A stretch of 64,000 nt of DNA from Nocardioides sp. LHD-245. GTDB lineage: Bacteria; Actinomycetota; Actinomycetes; Propionibacteriales; Nocardioidaceae. Under the pieces are notes generated by a model. It was given only the letters and a program-made list of their open reading frames with translations. It did no database searches and was not told the origin of the DNA. This document shows, piece after piece, positions 36,758 through 46,700 of this stretch; position 1 is the stretch's first letter; every line of letters starts with the position of its first letter. The stretch lies in the NCBI RefSeq assembly GCF_030929495.1, contig NZ_JAVFWN010000004.1, positions 124,001-188,000 of the forward strand, given 5' to 3'. Made by a program: the position numbers and the translations under genes.

Positions 36758-37606
36758 TCATGGGGCGGCCCGGGCGCCCAGGTGTCGCGACCGTCGGGTC
36801 GCGGGATGCGGAGTGGGCGGGACCGCGAGGGCGCCCGTCGCGAGCTCCTGCTCGCGGCACAGGGCGACGATCGCCGTGATGATCCGGGACGGGTGCGACC
36901 TCCCGACCTGTCGCGCCAGATCGACGATCCGGTCGACGTACGGCGACCACGGATCCGCGATGATCATCGCGACGTGGTGGCGCCACTCGTTGATGGTGCC
37001 GTGGGCCGCGATGTCGGCGAACTCCTCCACGGAGTCGAGCCGCGGCACGGTCCACGTGCGGTTGACGCCCTGGAGCAGCAGCGCGTGCGCGGCCCGCAGA
37101 CAGGTGTCGTCGATCGTCTCGCTGCGGTGCGCGGTCCGCGGGTGTGCCGCCAGCCGGCGGGTGAGCCCGGGAGCGAGGATCCGGCGCAGCGCGGCGCTGG
37201 TCACCGGCAGCCGGGAGTCGGTCTCCAGCGCGGTGCCGTAGCGGTGCTGCAGCCGCGCGAGCCGCTTGTGCCCCAGCTCGCCCACCAGGCCGGACAGCGC
37301 CGCGTGGTCCTCCACGTCGCCGAGCAGCGCGAGCCCGACCAGGTTCGCCGACGCGGCGCAGGCCGGCAGGGTGTGGGACAGCTCCGGGTGCTCCTCGACC
37401 AGGGCGACCAGCCGCGCCCAGACGTCGAGGTCCTCCGGGCGGACCCGGTGCGTCCGGGCGAGCGCGCCGTCGAGTACGTCGAGGAGCAGCTCCTCGTGCG
37501 GGAGGCCGATGACGCGCCGGGCGCGCACGTGCTCGCGCAGCGTCGCCGACCTGCGGGCCAGCGACCGCGGGCGCAGCGCGGTGACGGCCGGACGCGTCGT
37601 ACTCAT
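36758..37606 (-). CDS. Hypothetical protein, 282 residues
   Basis: Not recognised. The product is soluble and rich in Arg, Leu and Ala, with an all-alpha look, a basic N-terminus (RPRSLARRSATLREHVRARR) and a Trp/His-containing motif NEWRHHVAMIIADPWSPYVD near residue 215. No signal peptide or membrane segment. ATG at 37606 with GGAG 8 bases upstream is preferred over a longer start at 37669. The C-terminal codons run through a hairpin (36786-36803) shared with the terminator of the HNH gene, so the true end of the ancestral protein may be near residue 260. It diverges from the ECF sigma gene. Confidence 0.65.
   Translation of the reverse strand: MSTTRPAVTALRPRSLARRSATLREHVRARRVIGLPHEELLLDVLDGALARTHRVRPEDLDVWARLVALVEEHPELSHTLPACAASANLVGLALLGDVEDHAALSGLVGELGHKRLARLQHRYGTALETDSRLPVTSAALRRILAPGLTRRLAAHPRTAHRSETIDDTCLRAAHALLLQGVNRTWTVPRLDSVEEFADIAAHGTINEWRHHVAMIIADPWSPYVDRIVDLARQVGRSHPSRIITAIVALCREQELATGALAVPPTPHPATRRSRHLGARAAP
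36786..36803 (-). repeat. Hairpin shared with 19527-19550, inside the 3' coding end
   Basis: CGCGACC-GTCG-GGTCGCG, 7-bp stem and 4-base loop. It matches the core of the terminator at 19527-19550, including flanking G/C context, but here it lies within the last codons of the 36758-37606 gene. Confidence 0.6.
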
Positions 37607-37782
37607 CTGTCTCCGTTCGGGTCGGACCGCCCTGGCGGGGCAGTCACCGAACCGGACGGAGCGCGACACGGAACATCACGCGCTTTTCGCCGCGAGTTCG
37701 AAAGTTTTCCGAATCGGTGCATCATCGACGGTGCTCGGTCGTTGAATCGAGGTACGCGAGAGTACGAGGACCGGAGGACCGG

Positions 37783-39282
37783 ATGGACGAGGACGCGTCC
37801 CGCGCGCCGGAGGAGCAGCTCCTCGACCGGGTGCGCGCCGGCGACACCGGCGCGTTCGAGGAGCTCTACCGCGACCACGTCGACGGCGCCCGGCACCTGG
37901 CGCGGATCCTCGTGGGTCCCGACGCGGCCGAGGAGCTGGTCGCCGAGTCGTTCTCCCGGGTGCTCGGACAGCTCAGCTCCGGCGGCGGCCCCACCTCGAG
38001 CTTCCGCTCCTATCTCCACGTCACGATCCGCAACGGCTACCGCGACGGACTGCGTTCGCGGCGCGAGGCGGTGGCGTCGGACCAGCCGTGGCTCTTCGAG
38101 CAGGCCGAGACCGGAGAGGTCACGCCGGAGGAGGCGGTCGAGGCGCTGGACGAGACCGTGGCCGTCGACGCCCTCGCCACGCTCCCGGAGAGCTGGCGCA
38201 CGGTGCTGTGGCACGTCGAGGTCGAGGGCCGCAAGCCCGCCGAGGTCGCGACCCTCATGGACCTCAAGCCGCGCGCGGTCTCCTCGCTCGCGCACCGCGC
38301 CCGCGAAGGCCTCAAGCGCGCCTACCTCGATCTGCACGCCGGGCCCGAGCCGGCGCCCGAGCAGTGCCGCTGGGTGCACGCCCGGATGAGCCAGTACGCC
38401 CGAGGCGACCTCGGTGCCCGCGCCGAGCAGCGGTTCGGTGCCCACCTCGACGGCTGCGCGGACTGCCGGCGGGCCTTCGTCGTCGTCGACCGGGTCAACC
38501 AGAAGCTCGCCGCCCACCTCCTGCCGATCGTGCTGCTGGCCCTGCCGGCCGGGGCGAAGGGCGTGGCCTGGCTGGCCGGGGGAGCGGCGGCCGGCACGAC
38601 GGGCGCCGTCGGAGCGGGCGGCGGTACGTCGGGAGGCGGTGCCGCCGGCGGCTCGACTGTCGCGGGAGGCGGTTCGAGTGCCCCGGTCGCGGCGGTGGCC
38701 GCCGCCGTCGTCGTGGCGGCCGTCGCCGCCGGAGCCTTCGCCGCGATCAACCGCGACGACGGGGCCGACCGGACGCCGGCCGCCTCCCGCCCGGTGGCGG
38801 AGGCGAGCCCGGTCGATCCTGGTCGAGCGGACCCGGCGCCGGCGGATCCGGCTCCTGTCGATCCGGCTCCGGCAGCCGACCCCGCGCCGGCGGACCCGCC
38901 CGCTGCCGCCCCGGGCCCCGCCGACGCCGCGCCCGGCCCTTCCGCCCCGCCGCCGGCGAGCGACCCGGACCCGCAACCGCCGGCGGCACCGCCCGGCGGC
39001 AAGGACCCGGCCGGCGACCCGGCCAAGAGCCCGGGCAGCGATCCGACCCCGGCGCCGGCCGACGTCCCGCCCCCGCTCACCCCGCCGGTCACGCCACCGG
39101 TCGACGTACCCCCGACGACGAAGCCGAGCCCGGCCGACTGCGGCGCGCGCCGGATCTGCGCGGGTCCGGTGACCGTGACCCTGCCCGGTGCTGGTCACCC
39201 CGGCGCGTCCGTCGAGATCAACCTGCCCGGTCTGCCGATCACGATCTCGATCGGCCCGAAGGCCGGACCGGGCGGGCCGTAG
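37783..39282 (+). CDS. ECF sigma factor fused to zinc-finger, membrane segment and Pro-rich tail
   Basis: 499 residues. Sigma region 2 (about 10-95) includes RAGDTGAFEELYRDHVDGAR and AEELVAESFSRVL. Region 4 (about 125-180) has LPESWRTVLWHVEVEGRKPA and the HTH LKPRAVSSLAHRAREGLKRA. Next comes an anti-sigma-like zinc-binding motif H221-x3-C225-x2-C228, a Gly-rich hinge, a membrane segment (about 301-322), a Pro/Ala/Asp extracellular spacer (330-450) and a small C-terminal domain with C453 and C459. Sigma and its restraint are thus in one chain, as in ECF groups with C-terminal extensions. ATG at 37783 follows CCGGAGGACCGG. Release probably needs proteolysis or an outside signal; inferred. Confidence 0.88.
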   Translation: MDEDASRAPEEQLLDRVRAGDTGAFEELYRDHVDGARHLARILVGPDAAEELVAESFSRVLGQLSSGGGPTSSFRSYLHVTIRNGYRDGLRSRREAVASDQPWLFEQAETGEVTPEEAVEALDETVAVDALATLPESWRTVLWHVEVEGRKPAEVATLMDLKPRAVSSLAHRAREGLKRAYLDLHAGPEPAPEQCRWVHARMSQYARGDLGARAEQRFGAHLDGCADCRRAFVVVDRVNQKLAAHLLPIVLLALPAGAKGVAWLAGGAAAGTTGAVGAGGGTSGGGAAGGSTVAGGGSSAPVAAVAAAVVVAAVAAGAFAAINRDDGADRTPAASRPVAEASPVDPGRADPAPADPAPVDPAPAADPAPADPPAAAPGPADAAPGPSAPPPASDPDPQPPAAPPGGKDPAGDPAKSPGSDPTPAPADVPPPLTPPVTPPVDVPPTTKPSPADCGARRICAGPVTVTLPGAGHPGASVEINLPGLPITISIGPKAGPGGP

Positions 39283-39305
39283 CCGGCCGGGTCTCGCGCC
39301 GGAGG

Positions 39306-39322
39306 TTACTGGCTAGTAATCT
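39306..39322. promoter_or_regulatory. Promoter with overlapping inverted repeat before DUF4442 gene
   Basis: TTACT-GGCT-AGTAA is a 5-base dyad overlapping TAATCT (39317-39322), which lies 6 bases before the ATG at 39329 (leaderless pattern). The dyad resembles sites of TetR-family regulators of lipid genes, but no regulator is adjacent. Confidence 0.45.
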
Positions 39323-39328
39323 AGGTCC

Positions 39329-39805
39329 ATGACCCAGGTCCACAGCCTCTGGAAGACCACCACGAGCCTGCCCGTCGTCGGCGGCACCCTCGGCAAGCGC
39401 GTCTTCTCGATCGCGTTCAGTCAGAAGGCGCCGTACTTCGCGTCGATCCATCCGCGGGTGACCGAGCTGCGCCCCAACTACGCCTCGGTCGTCATCCCCA
39501 AGCGGCGCAGCGTGCAGAACCACATCGGCACGGTCCATGCGATCGCGCTGTGCAACGGTCTCGAGATGGCGATGGGCGGCCTCGCCGAGGCCACCGTCCC
39601 CAGCGGCAAGCGCTGGATCCCCAAGGGCATGACCGTGTCCTACACCGCCAAGGCGACCGGCGACGTCACGTGCATCGCCGAGACCGACCAGGAGCAGTGG
39701 GACGGCGCCGACGGCGACCTGCCCGTCCGGGTGCGCGGCGAGCTGGCCGACGGCACCGTGGTCATCGACGGCACCATCAACCTGTGGGTGACCAGCAAGA
39801 AGTAG
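39329..39805 (+). CDS. DUF4442 hotdog-fold protein, thioesterase-like
   Basis: 158-residue hotdog-fold protein. The key segment is NHIGTVHAIALCNGLEMAMG (about 64-83), where an Asn-His near the start of the hotdog helix and a later Glu mark the acyl-thioesterase-like family. A basic strand SVVIPKRRSVQ precedes it, and the closing strands (TMTVSYTAKATGDVTCIAE region) complete the fold. An acyl-CoA or acyl-ACP substrate is likely, but not shown. It converges with gluD one base from its stop. Confidence 0.88.
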   Translation: MTQVHSLWKTTTSLPVVGGTLGKRVFSIAFSQKAPYFASIHPRVTELRPNYASVVIPKRRSVQNHIGTVHAIALCNGLEMAMGGLAEATVPSGKRWIPKGMTVSYTAKATGDVTCIAETDQEQWDGADGDLPVRVRGELADGTVVIDGTINLWVTSKK

Positions 39806-39806
39806 C

Positions 39807-40697
39807 TCAGGGGGCGCCGATGCCGGGACCGGGCGCGCCACCGGTGCCCTGAGCAGTCAGGCCGGTCAGCGCGGTCATCCCGACGTCGAGCGGCTTGTGC
39901 TCGCCGACGAACTTCTTCTGCACCCAGGTGGCCAGACCGGTCAGCAGCAGGTTGACCGAGATGTAGAGGACGGCCAGCACGACCGCGGTCTGCAGGTGGG
40001 TTCCGGGGAACTCGGTCCACATCGCCTTGCCGATGTAGGTCAGGCCGGGCGCCACGATGTAGTAGCCGAGGCTGGTGTCCTTCAGTGCGACCACGCACTG
40101 GCTGATGATCGCGGGCAGCATGATCTTCACCGCCTGCGGCAGGAGTACGAGGTTCATCACCTGGGTCTTGCGCATCCCGATGGCGTAGGCGGCCTCGCCC
40201 TGTCCCTTCGGCACGGCGAGCACGCCGGCGCGGAAGACCTCGGCGAGGACCGAGCCGTTGTAGAGGGTGAGGGCGAAGACGACCGACCAGTAGGGCCCGA
40301 AGCCGTCACCGACGCCCCAGGTGAAGAAGATGAAGATCATCAGCAGCAGGACGGGCACGGCGCGGAAGAACTCCACCACCAGCGTGCACGCCCAGCGGAC
40401 CGGCCGGTGGTCGGAGAGCTTGCCGACGCCGAAGACCACGCCGAACACGACCGCGAAGATCACGGACGTGAAGGCCATCTGCAGGGTCTTCAGCAGGCCG
40501 TCGACCAGCAGCGCCTCGACGTACTTCGGCGTGACGAACTGCTCCCACTTCTCATAGGCCAGCTCGCCCTCGGACCGCAGGAAGAGCAGCACACCGGCGA
40601 TCGCGGCGACCACGGCGACCACCGTGAGGATCGAGTAGAGGCGGTGACGCGCGATCGTGCGCGGCCCGGGTGCGTCGAAGAGGACCGAGCCGGTCAT
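39807..40697 (-). CDS. gluD: Glutamate ABC transporter permease GluD
   Basis: Second membrane subunit of the polar amino-acid importer. 296 residues with an N-terminal extra segment, five further membrane spans and the EAA loop read as GEAAYAIGMRKTQVMNLVLLP, followed by AIISQCVVALKDTSLGYYIV. The C-terminus has a polar tail rich in Gly/Pro. ATG at 40697 overlaps the gluC stop (ATGA). Confidence 0.93.
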   Translation of the reverse strand: MTGSVLFDAPGPRTIARHRLYSILTVVAVVAAIAGVLLFLRSEGELAYEKWEQFVTPKYVEALLVDGLLKTLQMAFTSVIFAVVFGVVFGVGKLSDHRPVRWACTLVVEFFRAVPVLLLMIFIFFTWGVGDGFGPYWSVVFALTLYNGSVLAEVFRAGVLAVPKGQGEAAYAIGMRKTQVMNLVLLPQAVKIMLPAIISQCVVALKDTSLGYYIVAPGLTYIGKAMWTEFPGTHLQTAVVLAVLYISVNLLLTGLATWVQKKFVGEHKPLDVGMTALTGLTAQGTGGAPGPGIGAP

Positions 40698-41350
40698 CAG
40701 CGGGCCGCCTTCCAGCGACGTTCGAGGCCGACGGCCCCGAGGGAGATGAGCTCGACGAGCAGGATGTAGCCGATCGCGAAGACGACGAAGATCAAGATGG
40801 TGTCGTCGGCGTTGCGGTTCACGAAGTAGCGCATCCGCGCGGTCGCCTCCATGATCCCGAACACCGCGACGACCGAGGTGTTCTTCGTCATCGCGATGAG
40901 CGTGCTCGCCAGCGGCGGCACCGACGCGCGGAACGCCTGGGGAAGCACGACATGGCGCATGTTCTGGGCGAAGGTCATCCCGATCGCGCGGGCTGCCTCG
41001 GCCTGCCCGAGGGGCACCGCGTTGACGCCGGAGCGGATCGCCTCGGCGACGAAGGGCGCGGTGTAGAGGCCGACCGCGATCGTGCCCTTGACCAGGAAGG
41101 GCGTCCCCACGAGGAGCCCGAGGTTCGGGGCCGCGAAGAAGACGAAGACGCACATGACCAGCAGCGGGGTGTTGCGCACCACGGTCACGTAGGTCGACGC
41201 CACGGTGCGGAGCACCGCGACCGGGCCGACCCGCATGGCCGCGAGCAGAGTGCCGAGCACCATGGCCGCGACGCCCGACAGCACAGCCAGCTGGACGGTC
41301 ATCCAGAAGGCCTTCAGCACCAGGTCGAAGTTGGAGAACACGTCGTCCAT
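40697..41350 (-). CDS. gluC: Glutamate ABC transporter permease GluC
   Basis: First membrane subunit, 217 residues, five spans. The EAA loop is GQAEAARAIGMTFAQNMRHV, preceded by GLYTAPFVAEAIRSGVNAVP; LIAMTKNTSVVAVFGIME completes the HisM-type permease signature. GAGCGCC-type purines precede the ATG. The gluB gene lies upstream, separated by a 134-base gap with a tandem repeat and a strong hairpin. Confidence 0.93.
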   Translation of the reverse strand: MDDVFSNFDLVLKAFWMTVQLAVLSGVAAMVLGTLLAAMRVGPVAVLRTVASTYVTVVRNTPLLVMCVFVFFAAPNLGLLVGTPFLVKGTIAVGLYTAPFVAEAIRSGVNAVPLGQAEAARAIGMTFAQNMRHVVLPQAFRASVPPLASTLIAMTKNTSVVAVFGIMEATARMRYFVNRNADDTILIFVVFAIGYILLVELISLGAVGLERRWKAAR

Positions 41351-41378
41351 GCCGTGGCGCTCCTCTCGGTCTCGGCAA

Positions 41379-41417
41379 GTCAGCTGGGTCGGTCAGCTGG
41401 GTCGGTCAGTCGGGTCG
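41379..41417. repeat. Three 13-bp tandem repeats between gluB and gluC
   Basis: GTCAGCTGGGTCG twice and GTCAGTCGGGTCG once, in direct tandem, followed by a partial unit. Non-coding; probably replication slippage, or a spacer after the adjacent hairpin. Confidence 0.8.
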
Positions 41418-41431
41418 GTCGTCCCGGTCCG

Positions 41432-41465
41432 CCGCGGGCCCGGCACCGGGGTGCCGGGCCCGCGG
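41432..41465 (-). terminator. Intercistronic hairpin between gluB and gluC
   Basis: A 15-bp perfect stem CCGCGGGCCCGGCAC and complement with a 4-base loop, 19 bases after the gluB stop on its strand. Such a hairpin can stop part of the transcripts or protect the 3' end of the gluAB message, giving more binding protein than permease. Confidence 0.7.
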
Positions 41466-41484
41466 GGCGGTCCGCGGTGATCGG

Positions 41485-42369
41485 TCAGGCGCAGGGATCC
41501 ATCGCCGGCGGCTCCGGCGTCTCGACGCCGGACTTGCCCAGCGTCACCTCGAAGGCCGCGGCCCAGTCGCCGTCCTCCTGCGCGTCCTCGATCGTCTCGG
41601 TGATCCAGTCGCACATCTCCGGGTGGTCGATCGAGTAGCCGACGCCGTACCGCTCCTCGGAGAAGGGCTCGACGACGACCTTGAGCTCGTCCGGGTGCTC
41701 GGCGGCGTAGCCGAGCAGGATCGCGCCGTCGGTCGTCATCGCGTCGACGGTGCCGTTGAGCACCTGGTCGACGCACTCGGAGTAGGTGTCGAACCCGCGC
41801 GGCGTGGCGCCCTCGGCCTCGATGTTGGCGAGCGAGGTCGAACCGGTGACCGAGCAGACCTCGGTGCCCTTGACGTCCTCGATGGACTCGATGTCGCTGT
41901 CGGACTTCACCAGGAGCTGCTGGCCGGTGACGTAGTAAGGCCCGGCCTGCCCGACGACCTGACGGCGCTCGTCGGTGATGGAGTACGACGCGATGACCAG
42001 GTCGACCTCGCCCTTCTGGAGGAAGGCCTCGCGGTTGGCGGAGATGGTCTCGACCCAGTCGATGTCCTCGGGGGCGATGCCCAGGTCGGCGGCGAGGATC
42101 TTGCCGATCTCCGGGTCGAAGCCGACGGGGGTGTCATCGGTCGCGCCCTTGAAGCCGATGCCCGGCTGGTCGTACTTGACACCGATCTTGATCGAGCCGG
42201 CGTCCGCGAGCTCGCGCATCCGGGTGCCGGCGTCGAACTCCTCGGCCGCGTTGTCCTGGACGTCGACGTCGAGGCCCTTGTCGTCGTCGTCACCGGCATC
42301 GCCACATGCGGCGAGCGTCGACGCCACGAGTACGGCGGCCGCGGCCACCTTCAGTCTGGTCAGTCGCAT
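41485..42369 (-). CDS. gluB: Glutamate-binding lipoprotein GluB
   Basis: Periplasmic-type binding protein, 294 residues. Signal and lipobox are VAAAAVLVASTLAACGDAGD, giving a Cys-anchored lipoprotein followed by an Asp-rich linker. The solute-binding fold family 3 signature reads GFDPEIGKILAADLGI; IEDVKGTEVCSVTGSTSL and YSECVDQVLNGTVDAMTTDG complete it. ATG at 42369 follows AAGGAGAATCGC, 13 bases after gluA. Confidence 0.93.
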   Translation of the reverse strand: MRLTRLKVAAAAVLVASTLAACGDAGDDDDKGLDVDVQDNAAEEFDAGTRMRELADAGSIKIGVKYDQPGIGFKGATDDTPVGFDPEIGKILAADLGIAPEDIDWVETISANREAFLQKGEVDLVIASYSITDERRQVVGQAGPYYVTGQQLLVKSDSDIESIEDVKGTEVCSVTGSTSLANIEAEGATPRGFDTYSECVDQVLNGTVDAMTTDGAILLGYAAEHPDELKVVVEPFSEERYGVGYSIDHPEMCDWITETIEDAQEDGDWAAAFEVTLGKSGVETPEPPAMDPCA

Positions 42370-42382
42370 GCGATTCTCCTTC

Positions 42383-43168
42383 TCAGTGTTTGAGGATCTT
42401 GCCGAGGAAGTCCTTGGCCCGGTCGCTCTCCGGGCTGGTGAAGAAGGTCTCGGGGTCGGTCGTCTCGAGGATCCGGCCGTCGGCCATGAAGACGACGCGA
42501 TTGGCGGCGGTCCGCGCGAAGCCCATCTCGTGGGTCACCACGATCATGGTCATCCCGCGCTCGGCGAGATCGACCATGACGTCCAGCACCTCCTTGATCA
42601 TCTCGGGATCCAGCGCCGAGGTCGGCTCGTCGAAGAGCATCACCTTCGGATCCATGGCCAGTGCACGGGCGATGGCGACCCGCTGCTGCTGACCGCCGGA
42701 GAGCTGCGCGGGGTACTTGTCCGCCTGCTGAGCCACCCCGACCCGCTCGAGGAGCTCGCGGGCGCGGGTCTCGGCCTCGCCCTTCGCGAGCCCGCGCACC
42801 TTGATCGGGCCCAGCGTGACGTTCTGCAGGATCGTCTTGTGAGCGAACAGGTTGAAGCTCTGGAACACCATGCCGACGTCGGCCCGGTGCCGGGCGAGTG
42901 CCCTGCCCTCCTGCGGAAGCGGCGCGCCGTCGACGAGGATCCGGCCCGAGTCGATCGGCTCGAGCCGGTTGATCGTGCGGCAGAGCGTGGACTTGCCGGA
43001 GCCGGACGGGCCGATCACGACGACGACCTCGCCCCGGTCCACCGTCAGGTCGATGTCCTGCAGGACGTGGAGCCCGCCGTAGTACTTCTGCACCTCGGTG
43101 AGCTCGACGAGGGGCTCGCCCGAGCGCGGCGTGCCGCTGCCAACCGGAGCGTCATCGGTCACGGTCAT
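42383..43168 (-). CDS. gluA: Glutamate ABC transporter ATP-binding protein GluA
   Basis: ATPase subunit, 261 residues. Walker [20 protein letters not shown], signature [19 protein letters not shown] and Walker [16 protein letters not shown]; the switch His is in [11 protein letters not shown] 20-residue polar leader precedes the fold. ATG at 43168 is chosen because TAGCGT lies 8 bases upstream (43177-43182 on the minus strand), a near-leaderless promoter for the whole gluABCD operon. Confidence 0.94.
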   Translation of the reverse strand: MTVTDDAPVGSGTPRSGEPLVELTEVQKYYGGLHVLQDIDLTVDRGEVVVVIGPSGSGKSTLCRTINRLEPIDSGRILVDGAPLPQEGRALARHRADVGMVFQSFNLFAHKTILQNVTLGPIKVRGLAKGEAETRARELLERVGVAQQADKYPAQLSGGQQQRVAIARALAMDPKVMLFDEPTSALDPEMIKEVLDVMVDLAERGMTMIVVTHEMGFARTAANRVVFMADGRILETTDPETFFTSPESDRAKDFLGKILKH

Positions 43169-43260
43169 ACGCCGGGACGCTAGCCCGATGCATGCCGTCT
43201 CGGCTAGAGCCACCTGCCGCCGAGACCAAGTTGTGACACCCGGCGGATGCCTCTCGGGGC

Positions 43261-43656
43261 CTAGAAGATGTCGGGCAGCACGCTGAGGGCGAGGCCCACG
43301 AGCAGTGCGAGCACGGCGAGCAGGGCGGCGCTGCGCTGCGCCTTCGCCGACGCCGCATGGTCGGCCGCAGTCAGCGGGTCCAGGCCCCGCTCGGCGCGCC
43401 ATGCGGTCTCCTCGCGGTCCCACTGCTCCGGGGGAGTGGCGGAGCGCAGCATCGCTCCGAGCGCGAGCAGCAGCAGGGTGAACGCGCCGCCGGTCACCGT
43501 GAGCACGGTGAGGATCGCCGAGGCGCCGCGGGTGCCGGTCCCGAACATGAGTCCCGCGCCCATGCCGGCCGAGACGAGCAGCGCGAGGATGCTCAGCACG
43601 CTGCCGATCACCTCGTTGTTGCGGGCGACGAAGCCGGGTGAGACGGTCTCAGGCAT
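43261..43656 (-). CDS. Small membrane protein, 131 residues
   Basis: Not recognised. Three hydrophobic spans (about 20-40, 50-72, 108-128) with a cytosolic-type polar loop between the second and third that has [17 protein letters not shown]. The ATG at 43656 ([10 protein letters not shown]) is preferred because TACAGT lies 6 bases before it, a leaderless pattern. It stands alone between gluA and the large secreted hydrolase. Function unknown. Confidence 0.75.
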   Translation of the reverse strand: MPETVSPGFVARNNEVIGSVLSILALLVSAGMGAGLMFGTGTRGASAILTVLTVTGGAFTLLLLALGAMLRSATPPEQWDREETAWRAERGLDPLTAADHAASAKAQRSAALLAVLALLVGLALSVLPDIF

Positions 43657-43672
43657 GCGCCCACTGTAGAGA

Positions 43673-43724
43673 CCGCGCACCACCTCCCCCGGGGTCGGGC
43701 GATCCCGGGGGAGGTGGTGCGCGG
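43673..43724 (-). terminator. Very strong hairpin after the large secreted hydrolase
   Basis: A 21-bp perfect stem with a 10-base loop (left arm 43673-43693, right arm 43704-43724; core CACCACCTCCCCC and complement). It begins 7 bases after the hydrolase stop on the minus strand and ends before the promoter of the next gene. Confidence 0.85.
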
Positions 43725-43731
43725 GTCAGGG

Positions 43732-46700
43732 TCAGCGCAGGGTGACCACCTCCACCGGGGCGGCCGCGTCGAGATACACCGGGCCGCCGGGCAGCAGGAC
43801 CCGCACCCGGACGAAGGACGCCTTCTTGGCCTTCGCCGACGTCGGCACCTTGACCTTGACCTTCGTCAGATCGCTCGTGAGAGCGACCTGGGCGCGGGTC
43901 TTGAACACGCCGTTGCCGATCGCGACCTGCACCAGCGCGGTGCCGACGGGCGCACCCGCGACGGCGCCGGAGGTGCGGATCCGGACGGGCAGCTTGGCGC
44001 CCCGGCGGACCTTGGCCTTCACGGTCGCGCTGAGGCCGACGCTCGCCCTGGCGACCTGGTACGTCGCCGTGATCGGCCCGCTGGACGCGAGGGTGTCGGT
44101 GCCGGAGAACTCCGCGGTGACCGCGTGGTCGCCGACCGCGAGGGTGGTGGGCAGCGCGATCGTCACCCGGCCACCGGCCGGCACCGGGTGGGTGCTGGCG
44201 GCGCCGTCGACGGTGACGGTGACGGTGCCGCCCTCGCCGCCGGGGACCACGACCGTGGCCGACGCCCCCGTGCCGTACGCCGCCGAGCCGGCGGAGAGCG
44301 AGAGCGCGATCGCCGACCCGCCGCGGCTCAGGGCGAAGGTGACGACGTTCGACGTCGAGGACCGGGCGGTCGCGGTCTGGCCGAACACCGCCGTCAGGCG
44401 GTGGGTCCCGGCCTTCAGACCCGACACCGCCAGGGTCGCCACCCCGTCGACGGTCGAAGCCGAGCCGAGCGAGACGTCGCCGTCGAGGAACTCGACCTGG
44501 CCGCCGGTGTCCGGACCGCTGACCGTCGCGACCAGATCGAACGGTTTGTCGATCGCGACCTCGTCCGGTGTCCAGGCGAGCTCGGTGCTGGTGGCGTCCA
44601 GCGCGGAGAACACGCCCTCCGCGCCCCGTCCCGTGGCCGCGGCCAGCGCCGTCACCTCGACGACCCCGCGGGTGACGTCCGCCGGGACGGTGAGCGGCGC
44701 CGCGGCGACGCCGTCCCCGTCCGCGATGGCCGTGACGGGCGCGATGCCGGCCGGGGTGAAGGTCACCGACTCGCCGGGGCGGAAGCCGTCCGCCGCCAGC
44801 GTGATCACGTCTCCCGGGAGCGGGGTGCTCTCACTCGCGGTCACGGTGCCGGCCCCGCTGAGCGAGGCGTACTCGGCGCACACGTCCCCCGGCACGCCGT
44901 ACGGCGGCAGCGGGCTGCCGGTCGTGACGCCGTCGTCCTCGCGGATGGCGGTGAACACGATCGCCTTGCGCCCCATGACGGCACCGCGCGTGTTGGTGAC
45001 GCTCGCCTTCAGGCTGGTGCCGTTGGTGGCCCCGGCGAGCAGGTCGCCGTTGAGCGTGGCCGTCACGACCCTGCACGTCTCGCCGGGGGCGAAGGTGACC
45101 TTCTCCATCGCGGCACCGGCGCGGCCCGTGGTCGAGCCGAGCAGTGACGCATAGCCGGTGACGGGCGTCGCTGCCGGCTTGTCGAGCACCACGGCGATGT
45201 CGTAGGTGCCGGGACCGTTGCCCTCGTCGACGTACGGCGCGTAGACGTCCAGGGTGGGCTCGGCGCCGGGCGCCGGAGTGCCGACCGCGGAGCGTTCGAA
45301 CGCCAGGTCGGACAGGTACGCCGATCCGGTCGTCGAGGCGTCGCTGCCGGCGGCGCCGGTGAACCGGATCTCGCGGACGTCGGTCAGGTCGACCCCGCCG
45401 GCGGCGATGTCGGCAACGGGTACCACGACCTGCTGGAAGACGAGCTTCTTCAGGTAGGTCGTGCCGGTCGTGGTCGCCGATGCCGGCAGCCGCACCAGCG
45501 CCTGCGGATTGATCGCGCTCACCGGCGAGCTCCAGGCGGCGCCGGTGCCGTCAACGACCGTCAGCGTCAGGTCGGTGTCGGTGGCGACCGACTCGCCCGC
45601 CATCAGCTTCACGCTGAGCCGGTCGTAGGCCGACGCGTCCCGCTTGTCCTGCGGCACCGAGACCCGCAGGTCGTCGGCGCTGCCGCTCCAGCTCAGCAGC
45701 GTCGCCGGTGTGGCGGGGACGTTGCCGCCATTGCTGGCCGGCGTCCAGTGCGGGACCGTCGAGGAGCCCATGGCGTTGGACGCGCAGGGCGGTGTCTCCT
45801 GGCCCACCGTGCGGCCGGCGAGGCTGGCGCACACGGTCGCCGTGGCCGTCCCGGAGGTGCGGATCAGCGAGCTCGCCGACTCGAACGACGCGATGGTGGA
45901 GCGCGCCGACGACGGGGCCGTGGCCTGGGTGCGGACGTCCTCGTCGCCGAGCACCTCCGGCACCGAGCCGGTGCCGTCGAACATCGGCAGGAACTGTTCC
46001 TCGCCGCCCATGGTCGTCCGGAACCACGCGGTCATGTAGACGGTGCCGAGGTCGTACTGCTCCTGCGGCGTCAGCCGGATCGAGGTGTCCGCGACGGACG
46101 GGTCGGTGCCGCAGATCGGCTCGGTACGGCGTGCGGTGCTGCCGCTCCAGTCGTCGCTGACCGCGTTCAGGTAGACGCCCGGCGTCCACACCGTGTTGAA
46201 GAAGTTGTGGTTCGCGCCCATCACCCAGGTCCCGGTGCGCAGCGAGTCGTCGCCGAACGCGTACCGGGAGTCGTCCAGCAGGTGCTGGCCCTGCTGGTTG
46301 GAGACGTCCCCGTCGCAGTAGGGGAGGACGACGTTCATCGCGACGTCCGGCACCGTCATCCGGCCGAAGTCGACCGGCGCCAGCGGCAGGATCGACTCGA
46401 TGCCGAACGGCTTCTCGCGCAGGGTGTTGAGGACCGCGGCCGAGGCGACCCCCTCGCCGCCGCGGGAGTGGCCCATCATCCCGACGTGGTCCAGGTCGAA
46501 CCTGCCGACGAGGTCGGCTGCCGACACGTCGTCGAGCGGCGCGGGCGGCGTCACGAAGCCGTCGGCCCGCTCGGCCAGCGCCACGGTGCCCTTGTCGAGG
46601 GCCTCGTCGAGGGAGACGTCGTCGCCCGTCGCGTCGTCATGCAGCTCGACCGGCCGGCCGGCGCCGGCGTCGGCCAGCAGGTCGAGGGTGTCGAGGATGA

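Noticed and set aside
41379..41417. CRISPR-like array
   Set aside because: Only three 13-bp units without spacers and no cas genes; a simple tandem repeat.
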